Shown here: one piece after another, positions 8,423 to 16,214 of the stretch
Numbering within the stretch: position 1 is the stretch's first letter
Layout: each line of letters begins with the position of its first letter
IMG/VR virus record: IMGVR_UViG_3300028800_000087
Span: 1-64,000 of that record
Strand: one strand, 5' to 3'
Length of the DNA: 64,000 bases
Source: a virus
Notes under the pieces: model-generated
Told to the model about the DNA's origin: nothing
The model's input: the letters and a program-made list of their open reading frames with translations, nothing else
The model's database searches: none
Position numbers and translations under genes: made by a program

Positions 8423-9916
8423 TTAATGCGCCCAGGCGTTGTTCTTCTTCATCTCCTTGGCAATCTTGTTGAGATCGCCGGGCGTTGTGACCTTGCCGCG
8501 CACGCCCATGCCGCCGCCTGCGCCTTCCTGGGCCTGCTTGCGACCAAAGGCGAGGTCGTTGGCCTGCTGGGTGCGGGAGCCGCCGCCGACGTTGTTGGCA
8601 GCCGCCTTGTCACGGACCACCATGGACAGCATAAGGCGTGCGGACTGGCAATCCATGGTGGCGAACGTTGGCATGCGGCCGCCGTTCAGTTCCATCATGG
8701 TCTTGGAGGCGCCGGGGTCCATCTTGAACGCGGTCTCCAATGCCTCGCGCCGCATGGTGCACATCGCATCATAGGTCTTGGCCGGGCGCGCATCGCGCGT
8801 GAAGGTCGGCAGCTTGGCTCCGGGCAGCAGGACCTCGATCTGGCTGACCAGCTCTTGGTAGCTATCTTCCAGATACATGCTGTCCTTGGCCTTGCGCGCC
8901 TTGTCGCCGGTCCCAGGCGGGGATTCCATCTCGAGTGCGCCCTCGATGGTCTCATCATCCTTGGACTTCTTTGCGTCCTTGGACTCCTTCTTGTCCTTGT
9001 CGTCCTCGTCCTCATCTTCCTTGGCATCGCCGGTCATGCCCAGCTTCTTGAAGACCTTGTCGAGGCCCTTGGTCAGCCGGTCCACTGCATCGATCACCGA
9101 GGCGTCCAGCGCCTTGCGGTCTTCCATTTCCTTCTTCTTCATCTTCTCCTCTTCCTCGTCCTCGTCGGGGTCCTTCTCGTCCTTGGACGCTTTCTTGTCC
9201 TCGCCGCCGGCGTGGATGTGGATGTGGCTTTCGTTGGCGCCGCCCTTGACCAGCTCCTCAGCCTCCTTGGCTGCGGACTCCGCATCGGCGACCTTATGCT
9301 TCGCCATGAGAGCGCGAAGCTTGTCCAGGGTGCTCATGTCATCGCATTCCTTACAGTTACAATCAGCGTCGTGGGGTTTGGCATCGCCAATGGAACAACG
9401 GTGACCACATCGGCCTTGGCTGACCAGCGCGACATGGTTAACGATGATGTTTTTCTGAACAGCCTCGCCGGGCGCAATCTGTTCATAGTCGGCATCATAT
9501 CCAACCGAGACCTCAATCTTGTCGTCGGCAAGGATCATCTCGATGGCGTCCCGGTCATAGACCATGACCGTCCCGACGATTACATCACTGTCAGGGCCGT
9601 CGCCGCGCCTGGGGTCCATGATGGTTCCCATCGCAAGCAGGCGCCAGGTATCGGGGGTTACATCATCCTCTGGATGCTCATCGACCAAAGGCTTGCCGGA
9701 GAAGCTGGCCAGGGTACGCGGGGCAAACACTTCCTCTGGATGCCGATGGACCTTGATCATCGGCTCGCCAACCTTGGGCTGGACGATCGGCAGCTCCAAT
9801 GGATGGTATTCCTGCATGCCTGTGCGCGCCAGAGGCACATCAAAGCAGATAAGAAAGCCTTCCTTGGTCATGCGCCGGCGGGGGCTGACCTTTGAAGTTG
9901 TCAGATAGGTTTGCAT
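8423..9916 (-). CDS. DUF2213-like prohead protease with scaffold region
   Basis: The protein has 497 residues from ATG 9916. Residues 1-165 match the DUF2213 prohead protease family: a FLICFDVPLARTGMQEY start, VFAPRTLASFSGKPLVDEHP, GTVMVYDRDAIEMI, and VSVGYDADYE near a conserved core. After NHVALVSQGRCG the chain becomes a highly charged Lys/Asp/Glu coiled region (about residues 190-330), typical of a fused scaffold, followed by a folded C-terminal part ending KKNNAWAH. No good ribosome site precedes ATG 9916, and a hairpin with T tract lies just upstream, so its level may be controlled separately. Confidence 0.8.
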   Translation of the reverse strand: MQTYLTTSKVSPRRRMTKEGFLICFDVPLARTGMQEYHPLELPIVQPKVGEPMIKVHRHPEEVFAPRTLASFSGKPLVDEHPEDDVTPDTWRLLAMGTIMDPRRGDGPDSDVIVGTVMVYDRDAIEMILADDKIEVSVGYDADYEQIAPGEAVQKNIIVNHVALVSQGRCGHRCSIGDAKPHDADCNCKECDDMSTLDKLRALMAKHKVADAESAAKEAEELVKGGANESHIHIHAGGEDKKASKDEKDPDEDEEEEKMKKKEMEDRKALDASVIDAVDRLTKGLDKVFKKLGMTGDAKEDEDEDDKDKKESKDAKKSKDDETIEGALEMESPPGTGDKARKAKDSMYLEDSYQELVSQIEVLLPGAKLPTFTRDARPAKTYDAMCTMRREALETAFKMDPGASKTMMELNGGRMPTFATMDCQSARLMLSMVVRDKAAANNVGGGSRTQQANDLAFGRKQAQEGAGGGMGVRGKVTTPGDLNKIAKEMKKNNAWAH

Positions 9917-9930
9917 GATTATTAGGGGAT

Positions 9931-9976
9931 AAAACGGAAAGACCCCGGTCAGGTGGTTGCGTTCCTGCCGGGGTCC
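9931..9976 (-). terminator. Intrinsic terminator or attenuator before protease gene
   Basis: On the minus strand GACCCCGG plus AGG pairs with CCT plus CCGGGGTC (9941-9975) and is followed by TTTCCGTTTT. It lies after the small gene at 10035 and 15 bases before the protease start. A late antiterminator, such as the NusG-like protein, would allow read-through. Confidence 0.65.
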
Positions 9977-10034
9977 TCGTTCCAAGAGCCGATTTGGTTA
10001 TATGATACTATGCGATAACGCATAGGCCCCTCCT

Positions 10035-10127
10035 TCAAAACAGCAGGCGATCGATCTCGGCCAGGGCGCAGAACAGCGCAAGGGCCAACAGCAATATACC
10101 AAACTGAATTGCGATCCAGCGCTTCAT
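10035..10127 (-). CDS. 30-residue single-pass membrane peptide
   Basis: The frame starts at ATG 10127, which overlaps the upstream stop by ATGA, and ends at TGA 10035. It encodes MKRWIAIQFGILLLALALF followed by a short polar tail, i.e. one membrane-spanning segment with a positive N-terminus. Too short for family assignment. The coupling and clean hydrophobic profile make it likely real. Confidence 0.6.
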   Translation of the reverse strand: MKRWIAIQFGILLLALALFCALAEIDRLLF

Positions 10128-10417
10128 TTTGTCGGCCGCTCGGCCATGATCTCCGGTGGCGGGTCCTCGACAAACTCAATCTTGAGGACGCGATGCCTGG
10201 GAAAGACAACCCGGCGCAGGCGTTCAGAGGAAGAATAGGGCTGATAAGGCTGGTCAATGCCGTCGATTGAAACCCAGTTATCTGAGCCAGCATCGACATC
10301 AATATCCTTGCCTTCATATTCCCGGGTCTCAACGCCGTTGCTTACCGTGACGAGCGTTGGTCCCTGCTGTTGGGCAAAAGCAGGCATGGGGGACAGCGTT
10401 ACTACGACTTTATTCAT
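10124..10417 (-). CDS. Hypothetical small protein
   Basis: The protein has 97 residues. The N-terminus MNKVVVTLSPMPAFAQQQG has no strong hydrophobic core. The middle is acidic (VDAGSDNWVSIDGID) and the end basic-proline (RVVFPRHRVLKIEFVEDPPPE). No family recognised. It lies between two head-region genes and is coupled to the membrane peptide downstream. Confidence 0.6.
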   Translation of the reverse strand: MNKVVVTLSPMPAFAQQQGPTLVTVSNGVETREYEGKDIDVDAGSDNWVSIDGIDQPYQPYSSSERLRRVVFPRHRVLKIEFVEDPPPEIMAERPTK

Positions 10418-10429
10418 AGTCAGGAACCT

Positions 10430-10861
10430 TCAATGGATGATCTGCTGATGCGCGGCCTTGGTGACCGGGCTGGCGCCCATCGCGTCCTCGGCGAACTCGG
10501 GCTTATAGTCGGGGAAAGCCTGATGGACCGCCATTGCGATCTCGGCCATGCTGACGCGCGGATACTTGACGGTCAGATTGATAACCAGTTGCTCAACCGA
10601 TGCGCGGTCATAGCTGGCGCGGACAAACTCAAATTGGGGGACCGATGGTAAGGCCACAACGGTCATGCGTGGGAACTCAACGCCCCATCGATCCTTGCAG
10701 CGCTCGCGCATCATGCGGAACAGATCGCGGTAACCCTGTAACTGATCGCGCCAGGGGGCGTTCTTGAGCGCAAGGTCGAGGCGCAGCTTGTCCATCCGGT
10801 CGCGCAGATCGGTCAGGATGGTTGCGCGATGTTCGCTTTCTTCAAGATCGATCAAAGCCAT
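10430..10861 (-). CDS. Hypothetical head-region protein
   Basis: The protein has 143 residues. It begins MALIDLEESEHRATILTDLRDRMDKLRLDL, an amphipathic helix likely to form a coiled coil, followed by a mixed alpha/beta region with RWGVEFPRMTVVALP and a helix-rich C-terminus (MAEIAMAVHQAFPDYK). I do not recognise the family. It begins just after a 14-bp-stem hairpin. Confidence 0.65.
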   Translation of the reverse strand: MALIDLEESEHRATILTDLRDRMDKLRLDLALKNAPWRDQLQGYRDLFRMMRERCKDRWGVEFPRMTVVALPSVPQFEFVRASYDRASVEQLVINLTVKYPRVSMAEIAMAVHQAFPDYKPEFAEDAMGASPVTKAAHQQIIH

Positions 10862-10885
10862 GTCAGGAACCTCATTGCATCCCCA

Positions 10886-10925
10886 CCAGATCGGGGTAGG
10901 CTGAGCCGGGACTACCCCGATCTGG
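10886..10925. other. Perfect 14-bp inverted repeat
   Basis: CCAGATCGGGGTAG (10886-10899) and CTACCCCGATCTGG (10912-10925) are exact complements with a 12-base loop, in the 149-bp gap between two minus-strand genes. There is no T tract on either side, so it is probably a processing or pausing site, or a protein-binding operator. Nothing else was found in the gap. Confidence 0.75.
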
Positions 10926-11010
10926 CCTCAGACGGGAAGGAAACAACAGCGATAGTCCCCGCAATCTTATCAGCCCGGCTTTCTAATCAGATTGCGAACA
11001 TGGATATATA

Positions 11011-11436
11011 CTAGACCTTCTGCAGCACGCCTTCCAACGCGGTGATGGTCGATGCCGCGCCCGCGCTGTTGATCAGCGTCAAGCGGCCGGCGCCCCATGC
11101 CTTGCCATCGTTGATTTCAATGGTTGCTGCGGTCGCTGCGGTCAAGGCTTGGCTGATCGTTGTCCCGGCCGGGAAGGCGATGTCAGGACCGATGTAACGA
11201 TCGAACAGCAGGGTCCCGGCATGGGACACGTTGATGCCGATCGATGCATTGCACAGCCCATTGCTTGGGAAGACCGCGGAGACAATCGATCCGCTGGCTG
11301 CCAGCGTTGTGCCAACCGCAAACGGGGTGCCTGATTGGCTGATCGGGATGGTCCCCGGTACGCTGACCGATCCCGAGTTGAGAAACTGTTGCAGGCCGGT
11401 GTAAGATGGCGGATAGGAATAGGGAGGGGCAGCCAT
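11011..11436 (-). CDS. Hypothetical beta-rich virion protein
   Basis: The protein has 141 residues starting MAAPPYSYPPSYTGLQQFLN. It is Ser/Thr/Ala/Gly-rich with strands such as VSHAGTLLFDRYIGPDIAFPAG and a regular C-terminal strand IEINDGKAWGAGRLTLIN. Its composition resembles the neighbouring 11551 protein, so both may be paralogous head decoration proteins. Ribosome site AAGGA precedes the ATG. Confidence 0.65.
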   Translation of the reverse strand: MAAPPYSYPPSYTGLQQFLNSGSVSVPGTIPISQSGTPFAVGTTLAASGSIVSAVFPSNGLCNASIGINVSHAGTLLFDRYIGPDIAFPAGTTISQALTAATAATIEINDGKAWGAGRLTLINSAGAASTITALEGVLQKV

Positions 11437-11463
11437 TGACTTGTCCTTTGGTTAGGCAATCAA

Positions 11464-11520
11464 GAAAGGCGACGGTCCGCGTTCCCTCAGACCTGACCGG
11501 CTGGCGCCGGATCGCCTTTC
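11464..11520 (-). terminator. Possible long-loop terminator
   Basis: GAAAGGCGA (11464-11472) pairs with TCGCCTTTC (11512-11520), with further CGG/CCG pairing inside a long loop. It lies in the gap between the genes ending at 11551 and starting at 11436. The T tract is weak (TTTCTTGATT on the minus strand). Confidence 0.4.
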
Positions 11521-11550
11521 CTGATCCCTACATCAATATACCCAGGCGGA

Positions 11551-12192
11551 TTACTGCTCCAACCACTCAACCGTGACGGTCAGGACCGCGCCGGCAACCA
11601 GCGATGATCCCAGGCCGGACAAGGCGAGCTGCTGGGCAACGCCACGCAGGGTCAACGCCTGATCGTTGGTGCTGCTGAAGTCGAAAACCAACTGACCGCC
11701 CGCTGCCGAGGTAGCCGCGACCGATGTCCGCAAACGTCCGCCAGCCACGATACCGACCGCTGTCCCCGTTGTCGGGTTGGCGCTATAGGCAACAACCGTT
11801 GCCGTTGCCGCCGCATTGGCGCTGTCCAGCGGGACAAGCTGACCACCAGCGGTTGCTGATGGGGTGATGGGCGTCCCCAAGGTATCGGCGGTGCTGCGCT
11901 TGATCAGCGCAACAGAGCTTGTGCCATCGGCCGTTGAGATGCCGCTGACCGTCATGCGCTTGACAAAGATCGTCTTGGTGGCGGAGCCGCCGACCACAAC
12001 GATGTCGGTTGCGGATGCTGCCGCCGTCACCGCCTGATAGGTCGCCTGGTATGTCTGGAAGCGCGCGGGAGCAACGATGTTGGGTCCGCCTGCCGGGCTG
12101 ACGGTCTGGGCATGAAGCTGCCCCAAGATGCCGGCAGTAATAGTCAGGCCAACGAAACCTGACAGCAAACCATATTTGAACTTGTTACGCAT
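11551..12192 (-). CDS. Signal-peptide-bearing beta-rich protein
   Basis: The protein has 213 residues. It begins with MRNKFKYGLL, a hydrophobic stretch to residue 25 and an LHAQ|T cleavage-like site, a clear Sec signal profile. The mature part is Ala/Thr/Gly/Val-rich with a 'VTVSGISTADG...ALIKRSTADTLGTPI' pattern, like virion cement proteins that bind small ligands. It has a strong AGGAG ribosome site. Either it is exported or the N-terminal helix inserts in the membrane or is removed in the virion. Function unknown. Confidence 0.7.
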   Translation of the reverse strand: MRNKFKYGLLSGFVGLTITAGILGQLHAQTVSPAGGPNIVAPARFQTYQATYQAVTAAASATDIVVVGGSATKTIFVKRMTVSGISTADGTSSVALIKRSTADTLGTPITPSATAGGQLVPLDSANAAATATVVAYSANPTTGTAVGIVAGGRLRTSVAATSAAGGQLVFDFSSTNDQALTLRGVAQQLALSGLGSSLVAGAVLTVTVEWLEQ

Positions 12193-12201
12193 GGGTATCT
12201 C

Positions 12202-13065
12202 CTAGTTGCGTTCGGGCAGGATGACTTCTGGCCAACATCGGCAGTTGTAGATGCAACCGGGATGCGACCGTTCCCCCTGCTCGCCCGAGATTGGGGGGTC
12301 GTTCCAATAACAGAACTTGCCTTCAAGCTTGCGATGCAAGGGGCGCACATCGCGATCCCTTGCAGTCCGCCAGATGTAGCCGTCCGATCCCACATGCTTT
12401 GCGCGAGCCTCGGTCAGAACAGCGGCGGTCCTTGCGGTCTCGGTCCTGGCGATCAGCGTTGCGTGGTTCTTGCTGACCAAGCCTGTCCGCATGATCAGCT
12501 CAACGATATTCTCGCCACGCGTTGACTCGCTGATGCTATTGAGCGCCAGCTCTTGGACGCGCTTGGCAGCATCCAGGGGTAGGCTGGTTATCAGGTCAAC
12601 CTGTTCATCCAACAGGGCGCGCATTACTTCACCCGTGGGGGCGTTGGCGATCTCTTCCGCTAGGCCAGCGCCGATCTCCCTTGATCGCTCCCGCCACGCC
12701 TTGTAATCGCGCCGCGCAACATCGGCAATCATCTTGGTGGCAACGTTGCGCGCCCACGGCGCTATGATCTTACTGTAAGCGCGCAAGGCGTCTTCAAGGA
12801 TGGTTGTCGCCATTGGGGCTACCGGATCGTAAAGGTGTTCGGTCAGCGCCCCGATCTGTTGGCTGATCTTGCGGAGTTGGATGGAATACCAGGTCTCAGC
12901 GTTGCGCGCATAGATGAAGCGGCGCTGCTGATTGCGGTAAGCCTTGGCAGCTTCGGACCTAAGTGGCGCGTCCCCGATTTGCAATCGTAAGATGCCGTCG
13001 CTGTTGCGTAAGGTGGTAAGTCCGCTTTGCCCCGGAGGCAAGGGCCGCAAGCCGGCCATGATCAT
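12202..13065 (-). CDS. Mu F-like minor head morphogenesis protein
   Basis: The protein has 287 residues (ATG 13065, with an alternative at 13059; AGAAGG precedes both). Residues 60-225 are helical. The C-terminal 60 residues carry the Mu F signature: a RTETART motif at TLIARTETARTAAV, a DRDVRPLHRKLEGKFCYW segment and a final GERSHPGCIYNCRCWPEV, a probable metal site. These proteins bind the portal region of the head. It overlaps the upstream gene by 107 bp. Confidence 0.85.
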   Translation of the reverse strand: MIMAGLRPLPPGQSGLTTLRNSDGILRLQIGDAPLRSEAAKAYRNQQRRFIYARNAETWYSIQLRKISQQIGALTEHLYDPVAPMATTILEDALRAYSKIIAPWARNVATKMIADVARRDYKAWRERSREIGAGLAEEIANAPTGEVMRALLDEQVDLITSLPLDAAKRVQELALNSISESTRGENIVELIMRTGLVSKNHATLIARTETARTAAVLTEARAKHVGSDGYIWRTARDRDVRPLHRKLEGKFCYWNDPPISGEQGERSHPGCIYNCRCWPEVILPERN

Positions 13066-13438
13066 CTGCCCTTCTGATATGCTCCTGCGGGGTCAATCCG
13101 GTTTCTGGCATCGGATCGGACATCAGCGGTCGATGCGCTGGACCGGGGGCGATTGGCTGACCAACTGACTTTGGCGGGGGATGAATGATCTGGCCCGTTA
13201 TATCCGGTTGGATTTCCGGTGCAACAAACACCGGCTTATCGCCGGGGGCGCCGGTAGTCTTAGCTGCCGGCCGGATAATCTGACCTGTTACATCAACCTG
13301 CTTTTCAGGTACAAGGAATATCGGCTTATCGCCGGGGGCGCCAGCGCCGACCGTTGGGGCGGGGGGGTCGATGCGCTTGCCTTCCCTGATCCAGGGTCGG
13401 CGCCGGCTGACAATGCGGGTGGAGATGCCCACAGTCAT
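12959..13438 (-). CDS. Proline-rich protein with duplicated GAPGDKP motif
   Basis: The protein has 159 residues from ATG 13438, coupled by ATGA to the gene upstream. Residues 32-90 contain an imperfect tandem duplication with the pattern GAPGDKP-[IV]F-..PE-.Q-.D[VI]TGQII[RH]P. The C-terminal third (TPQEHIRRADDHGRL) overlaps the Mu F-like start by 107 bp in another frame. Probably extended and disordered. Function unknown; the position suggests a portal or head-assembly accessory. Confidence 0.6.
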   Translation of the reverse strand: MTVGISTRIVSRRRPWIREGKRIDPPAPTVGAGAPGDKPIFLVPEKQVDVTGQIIRPAAKTTGAPGDKPVFVAPEIQPDITGQIIHPPPKSVGQPIAPGPAHRPLMSDPMPETGLTPQEHIRRADDHGRLAALASGAKRTYHLTQQRRHLTIANRGRAT

Positions 13439-13638
13439 AGCGGTGTCACATCAAACTTAATAGGAACCTGGGGGCGCCCATTCATGGCAATCAGTTCCAT
13501 CGCGTCCGCCATGCGGCACATCTGGATCACGGCAATCCCGGCAAGCTGCCAGATGCATTCATCGGTCAGGCGGTCATCGCCGGTATGGATGCTTTCGCGC
13601 AGCGCCGCCATAACACCCACAACATCGCGCTCACTCAT
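13435..13638 (-). CDS. Small helical hypothetical protein
   Basis: The protein has 67 residues, mostly helical (SERDVVGVMAALRESIH and IAVIQMCRMADAMELIAM). It is coupled by ATGA on both sides within a chain of five small cistrons after the portal gene. Function unknown. Confidence 0.7.
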   Translation of the reverse strand: MSERDVVGVMAALRESIHTGDDRLTDECIWQLAGIAVIQMCRMADAMELIAMNGRPQVPIKFDVTPL

Positions 13639-13760
13639 TCTTTGATGACCTTGTGCGTATCAGACGCAGGTGGCGGTGGCGGCTTAGGGTTACCGCATGA
13701 CGCGCAATGCGCCCAGATCGCCAGATTCCGCGCATAACCGCAGGCGCATTTCCAAGTCAT
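13635..13760 (-). CDS. 41-residue zinc-ribbon peptide
   Basis: The frame starts at ATG 13760 within the stop of the preceding small gene and ends in an ATGA overlap with the next one. It encodes MTWKCACGYARNLAIW followed by HCASCGN, so two Cys pairs (CxC and CxxC) that should bind one zinc, then a poly-Pro stretch. The coupling on both sides supports it. Confidence 0.6.
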   Translation of the reverse strand: MTWKCACGYARNLAIWAHCASCGNPKPPPPPASDTHKVIKE

Positions 13761-13936
13761 TGGGATACCATCTTGGGATGACCGCTACCGCGCCCTTCCA
13801 GGCAATCGGGGCAAGAGATCACATTCGCAGTATGCGCGGCAAACCAGTATTTGCATTGCCCGCATTGAACCTTGACCATCCCAGGTGGCGGCTCCCAAGG
13901 CTGGGCGTTGATTTCCCGCGCATTAACGTTATTCAT
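13757..13936 (-). CDS. 59-residue zinc-ribbon protein
   Basis: The frame starts at ATG 13936, overlapping the portal stop by ATGA, and ends at 13757. It contains VKVQCGQCKYWF and, 18 residues on, CPDCLEG, a standard four-Cys zinc ribbon. Similar tiny Com-like ribbons occur near phage head genes, and one in phage Mu (Com) is a translational regulator. Whether this one binds RNA is unknown. Confidence 0.65.
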   Translation of the reverse strand: MNNVNAREINAQPWEPPPGMVKVQCGQCKYWFAAHTANVISCPDCLEGRGSGHPKMVSQ

Positions 13937-15480
13937 TCCCCAACTGCCTTCAGCTTGGGGACGCCGCCAGTCGCGCCCCCTTCCATGCCGGGAAGCTTGG
14001 GGGCAGGGCGCGGGATGGCGCCGCCGCTGCCCTGGAAACCGCCGCCACCTGGGACCTTGGGGTTGAGTTCCTGGGTCTCCGCCATCGCATCGGGCGCCGG
14101 CAGGTCCTCCGCCTCTTTGATGTCCTTGTCGGTGATGTTGGTAAAGGTGCCGGTGTCCCGCCCGATCTGGCGCAGCTCGCGCAAGACCCCAGAAGGCTTG
14201 AGGACGGTTGCGCCGGCTTCTAGGACCGCGTTGGTCCGGGTGGACGCAACAGCCGCCTTCTGCTCAGGGGTCATCTGCCACAAACTGTTGAAGGTGATGC
14301 GGAAGTCCTTAGGGATCGGGATTCCCTCGCTGATGGCGATCATCTTGTATAGCTGCAACAGGAAGACGCCCAGATCGGACTTCTGGCGCTGCATGATGCC
14401 ATCGTAGTAGGTCCGCAGATCGCTATCGCCAGAACTGTTGAGCCCACCTGGGGACTGCCCAAAGAGCCGCGTCAGGGGTATCTGCAAGGCGCCGGCAAGC
14501 TGCTGGCCAAACTGATTGAGCGCGTCTGCCAGTCCGCTGAATGCCGTTGCCTGACTGACCTCAAACTCATCGCGGCTATCGATCAGGGACATGCCCTCAA
14601 TCGACTGAAAGCGCCGCATCATTTCAAAGTAACGGAAGATACCGGAGACCGCAAATGTGTTGCCAAGGCCGGACTCTGCGATGGCTTCGCGCAGGCTTTC
14701 AACCTTAATGGTGCGGAGATGGGCGCGATAGACAAGCTGCGCTGCGCCGGTTGTGGCGCTATCGAACGCGATCATGCGGTCATATAGCCGCTCTATGACA
14801 GACTCGCCCCACATGTTTTCCGCAACACGCTGCCAATATGGTAGGCGGATGCCTTCAAGACGCAGGACCCGGCTATGGTGGATCGTCATGTTGGGGATAG
14901 CTGGGGCTGATATGCTGACCTTGTAGAACTTTGGCAGGCCCAATGATGGGCCAAGTTCCGTCACAAGGTTGTTAAGCGAAGGCTCAACCATCCAGCGATC
15001 GAGAACGATCAGACCCTTGAACTGGCCTTTGCGTAGGCGATCGGGATAGAGCGGGGTCGCCATATCCTGACCGTCGATCAGCGGGGCAGCAATGCATCCA
15101 CCATATAGGCGCGACCACTTAATGGCATCGTTGATCGATGGCCAAACTGCCAACCGATCGGCCGATGCATGCAGCTCCTCGCCATCCTCGGGCTTCATGG
15201 TGGATGTAAAGTCAATGCCGGCGCGGGTCATATCATCGGCAACGAGATCGACCGCAACGCCACCAAGCCATGATCCGCGATGCACCCATTCCAGCAACGT
15301 GTGGTTGCGGGTGATAGGGTTGAAGCCATAGGTCGAGGATGAGGTTGGGTTCGCGGTCCCAACGCCCATATTGAACAAGAAGTTCTGGAAGCTGTCGGCG
15401 GTCTTGCCAGACTGCAACTGATCCCGCTCAACACGCTGAGCAAGGTTACGCGCTGCAATGACTGACCGGCGACGGCTCAT
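13933..15480 (-). CDS. Portal protein (DUF1073-like)
   Basis: The protein has 515 residues, normal for this portal family. Recognisable segments include TLLEWVHRGSWLGGVAVDLVADDMTRAGID, split here at family-typical places, the WSRLYGGCIAAPLIDG core, HHSRVLRLEGIRLPYW, and the wing motif IPLTRLFGQSPGGLNSSGD followed by DLRTYYDGI. Portals form the dodecameric DNA channel at one head vertex. The C-terminus is Gly/Pro-rich. It lies after the terminase and before the Mu F-like gene, the usual order. Confidence 0.9.
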   Translation of the reverse strand: MSRRRSVIAARNLAQRVERDQLQSGKTADSFQNFLFNMGVGTANPTSSSTYGFNPITRNHTLLEWVHRGSWLGGVAVDLVADDMTRAGIDFTSTMKPEDGEELHASADRLAVWPSINDAIKWSRLYGGCIAAPLIDGQDMATPLYPDRLRKGQFKGLIVLDRWMVEPSLNNLVTELGPSLGLPKFYKVSISAPAIPNMTIHHSRVLRLEGIRLPYWQRVAENMWGESVIERLYDRMIAFDSATTGAAQLVYRAHLRTIKVESLREAIAESGLGNTFAVSGIFRYFEMMRRFQSIEGMSLIDSRDEFEVSQATAFSGLADALNQFGQQLAGALQIPLTRLFGQSPGGLNSSGDSDLRTYYDGIMQRQKSDLGVFLLQLYKMIAISEGIPIPKDFRITFNSLWQMTPEQKAAVASTRTNAVLEAGATVLKPSGVLRELRQIGRDTGTFTNITDKDIKEAEDLPAPDAMAETQELNPKVPGGGGFQGSGGAIPRPAPKLPGMEGGATGGVPKLKAVGE

Positions 15481-15482
15481 TC

Positions 15483-15728
15483 CTATATCCTGCTGCCGGC
15501 CGGGCTATGCTGCGCGGCGTTGATGTCATGCATCTTCTTCATGACACAAAGGGGATTGCAGAAGTGCATGGGACCGACAAAGGTGGCGGTCGGTTGCGGG
15601 GAGGTATCAGGGCTGGATGTCCGATCGCGCCGCATCCATTCAAAGTTAACGACAATGCGGCCCCGCTGGACTGGGGCCGTTGTCAGGTCAGCTTGGCAGG
15701 CATCGCAAATGTAACTAGTCGTCTGCAT
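15483..15728 (-). CDS. Small Cys-rich protein
   Basis: The protein has 81 residues from ATG 15728, which overlaps the upstream stop by 14 bp. Longer upstream frames are ignored. CDAC near residue 10 and HFCNPLC near residue 55 make a likely zinc site, with a basic FEWMRRDR in between. Function unknown. Confidence 0.65.
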   Translation of the reverse strand: MQTTSYICDACQADLTTAPVQRGRIVVNFEWMRRDRTSSPDTSPQPTATFVGPMHFCNPLCVMKKMHDINAAQHSPAGSRI

Positions 15729-15981
15729 GGGCTGCAATCCAGTTTTGAATATTGCGTGCGGCGTCGATGTAGGCAGTGCTGGGGGTCTTGGTGACCTCCT
15801 GGCCGGGCCGATAGGTTGCCCAAATGCGCTGCCGCAAGGCCAGGGGCAGCTTATACCAGTGCTTGCGACAGCCCCACATGGCCGCTGGCACGATCTGGCT
15901 GCAACCCGGCCAATGGCACGTGTGCTTGCCGTCACCGGGCTGGGCGCGAACGTAAGCGGCTTTATCGGCTATGGTTGGCAT
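15715..15981 (-). CDS. Small zinc-binding protein
   Basis: The protein has 88 residues from ATG 15981, preceded by AGGAG. HTCHWPGCSQIVPAAMWGC followed by RKHWYKLP forms a Cys/His cluster (CxxxxC...CxxHW), a pattern common in short phage proteins located beside terminase genes. The C-terminal half is a helix ending AAHADD. The precise role is unknown. Confidence 0.7.
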   Translation of the reverse strand: MPTIADKAAYVRAQPGDGKHTCHWPGCSQIVPAAMWGCRKHWYKLPLALRQRIWATYRPGQEVTKTPSTAYIDAARNIQNWIAAHADD

Positions 15982-16027
15982 CAGATTGGGAGCTCCTAGG
16001 GTTGAGACCAACCTATACGATCATGCT

Positions 16028-16069
16028 ATCCCCGCGCCGGACCAACCAAGGGAAAAACGGCGCGGGGAT
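16028..16069. other. 12-bp GC-rich inverted repeat
   Basis: ATCCCCGCGCCG (16028-16039) and CGGCGCGGGGAT (16058-16069) are exact complements around an 18-base loop that reads TTTTTCCC on the minus strand. No T tract follows. It lies in the gap between the terminase-end genes and the portal-side genes, so it may be a pause or processing hairpin. Confidence 0.65.
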
Positions 16070-16109
16070 CGCTGACCAGGGACGGACCGGGTTCCTGCTC
16101 AACCCGTCC

Positions 16110-16214
16110 CTAATTCCATGGCGGACGGCGCAACAGCCGATCCAGGCAGATCGCACCAAGGAAGACGCACTGGATGAGGTTGAAGCCAATAATGGCATAT
16201 TGGTATGGAGTCAT
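16110..16214 (-). CDS. 34-residue membrane peptide
   Basis: The frame starts at ATG 16214, overlapping the stop of the 16211 gene, and ends at TAG 16110. It encodes MTPYQYAIIGFNLIQCVFLG then AICLDRLLRRPPWN: one membrane segment followed by a basic tail. Too short to classify. Confidence 0.5.
   Translation of the reverse strand: MTPYQYAIIGFNLIQCVFLGAICLDRLLRRPPWN

Noticed and set aside
8393-9895. 500-codon plus-strand frame, Leu/Val-rich
   Set aside because: It is the antisense of the Lys/Asp/Glu-rich protease/scaffold gene. Charged codons read backwards give Leu and Val. No ribosome site and no folded pattern.
13697-14407. 236-codon plus-strand frame
   Set aside because: Antisense of the portal C-terminus and the two zinc-ribbon genes, which have coupled starts and stops.
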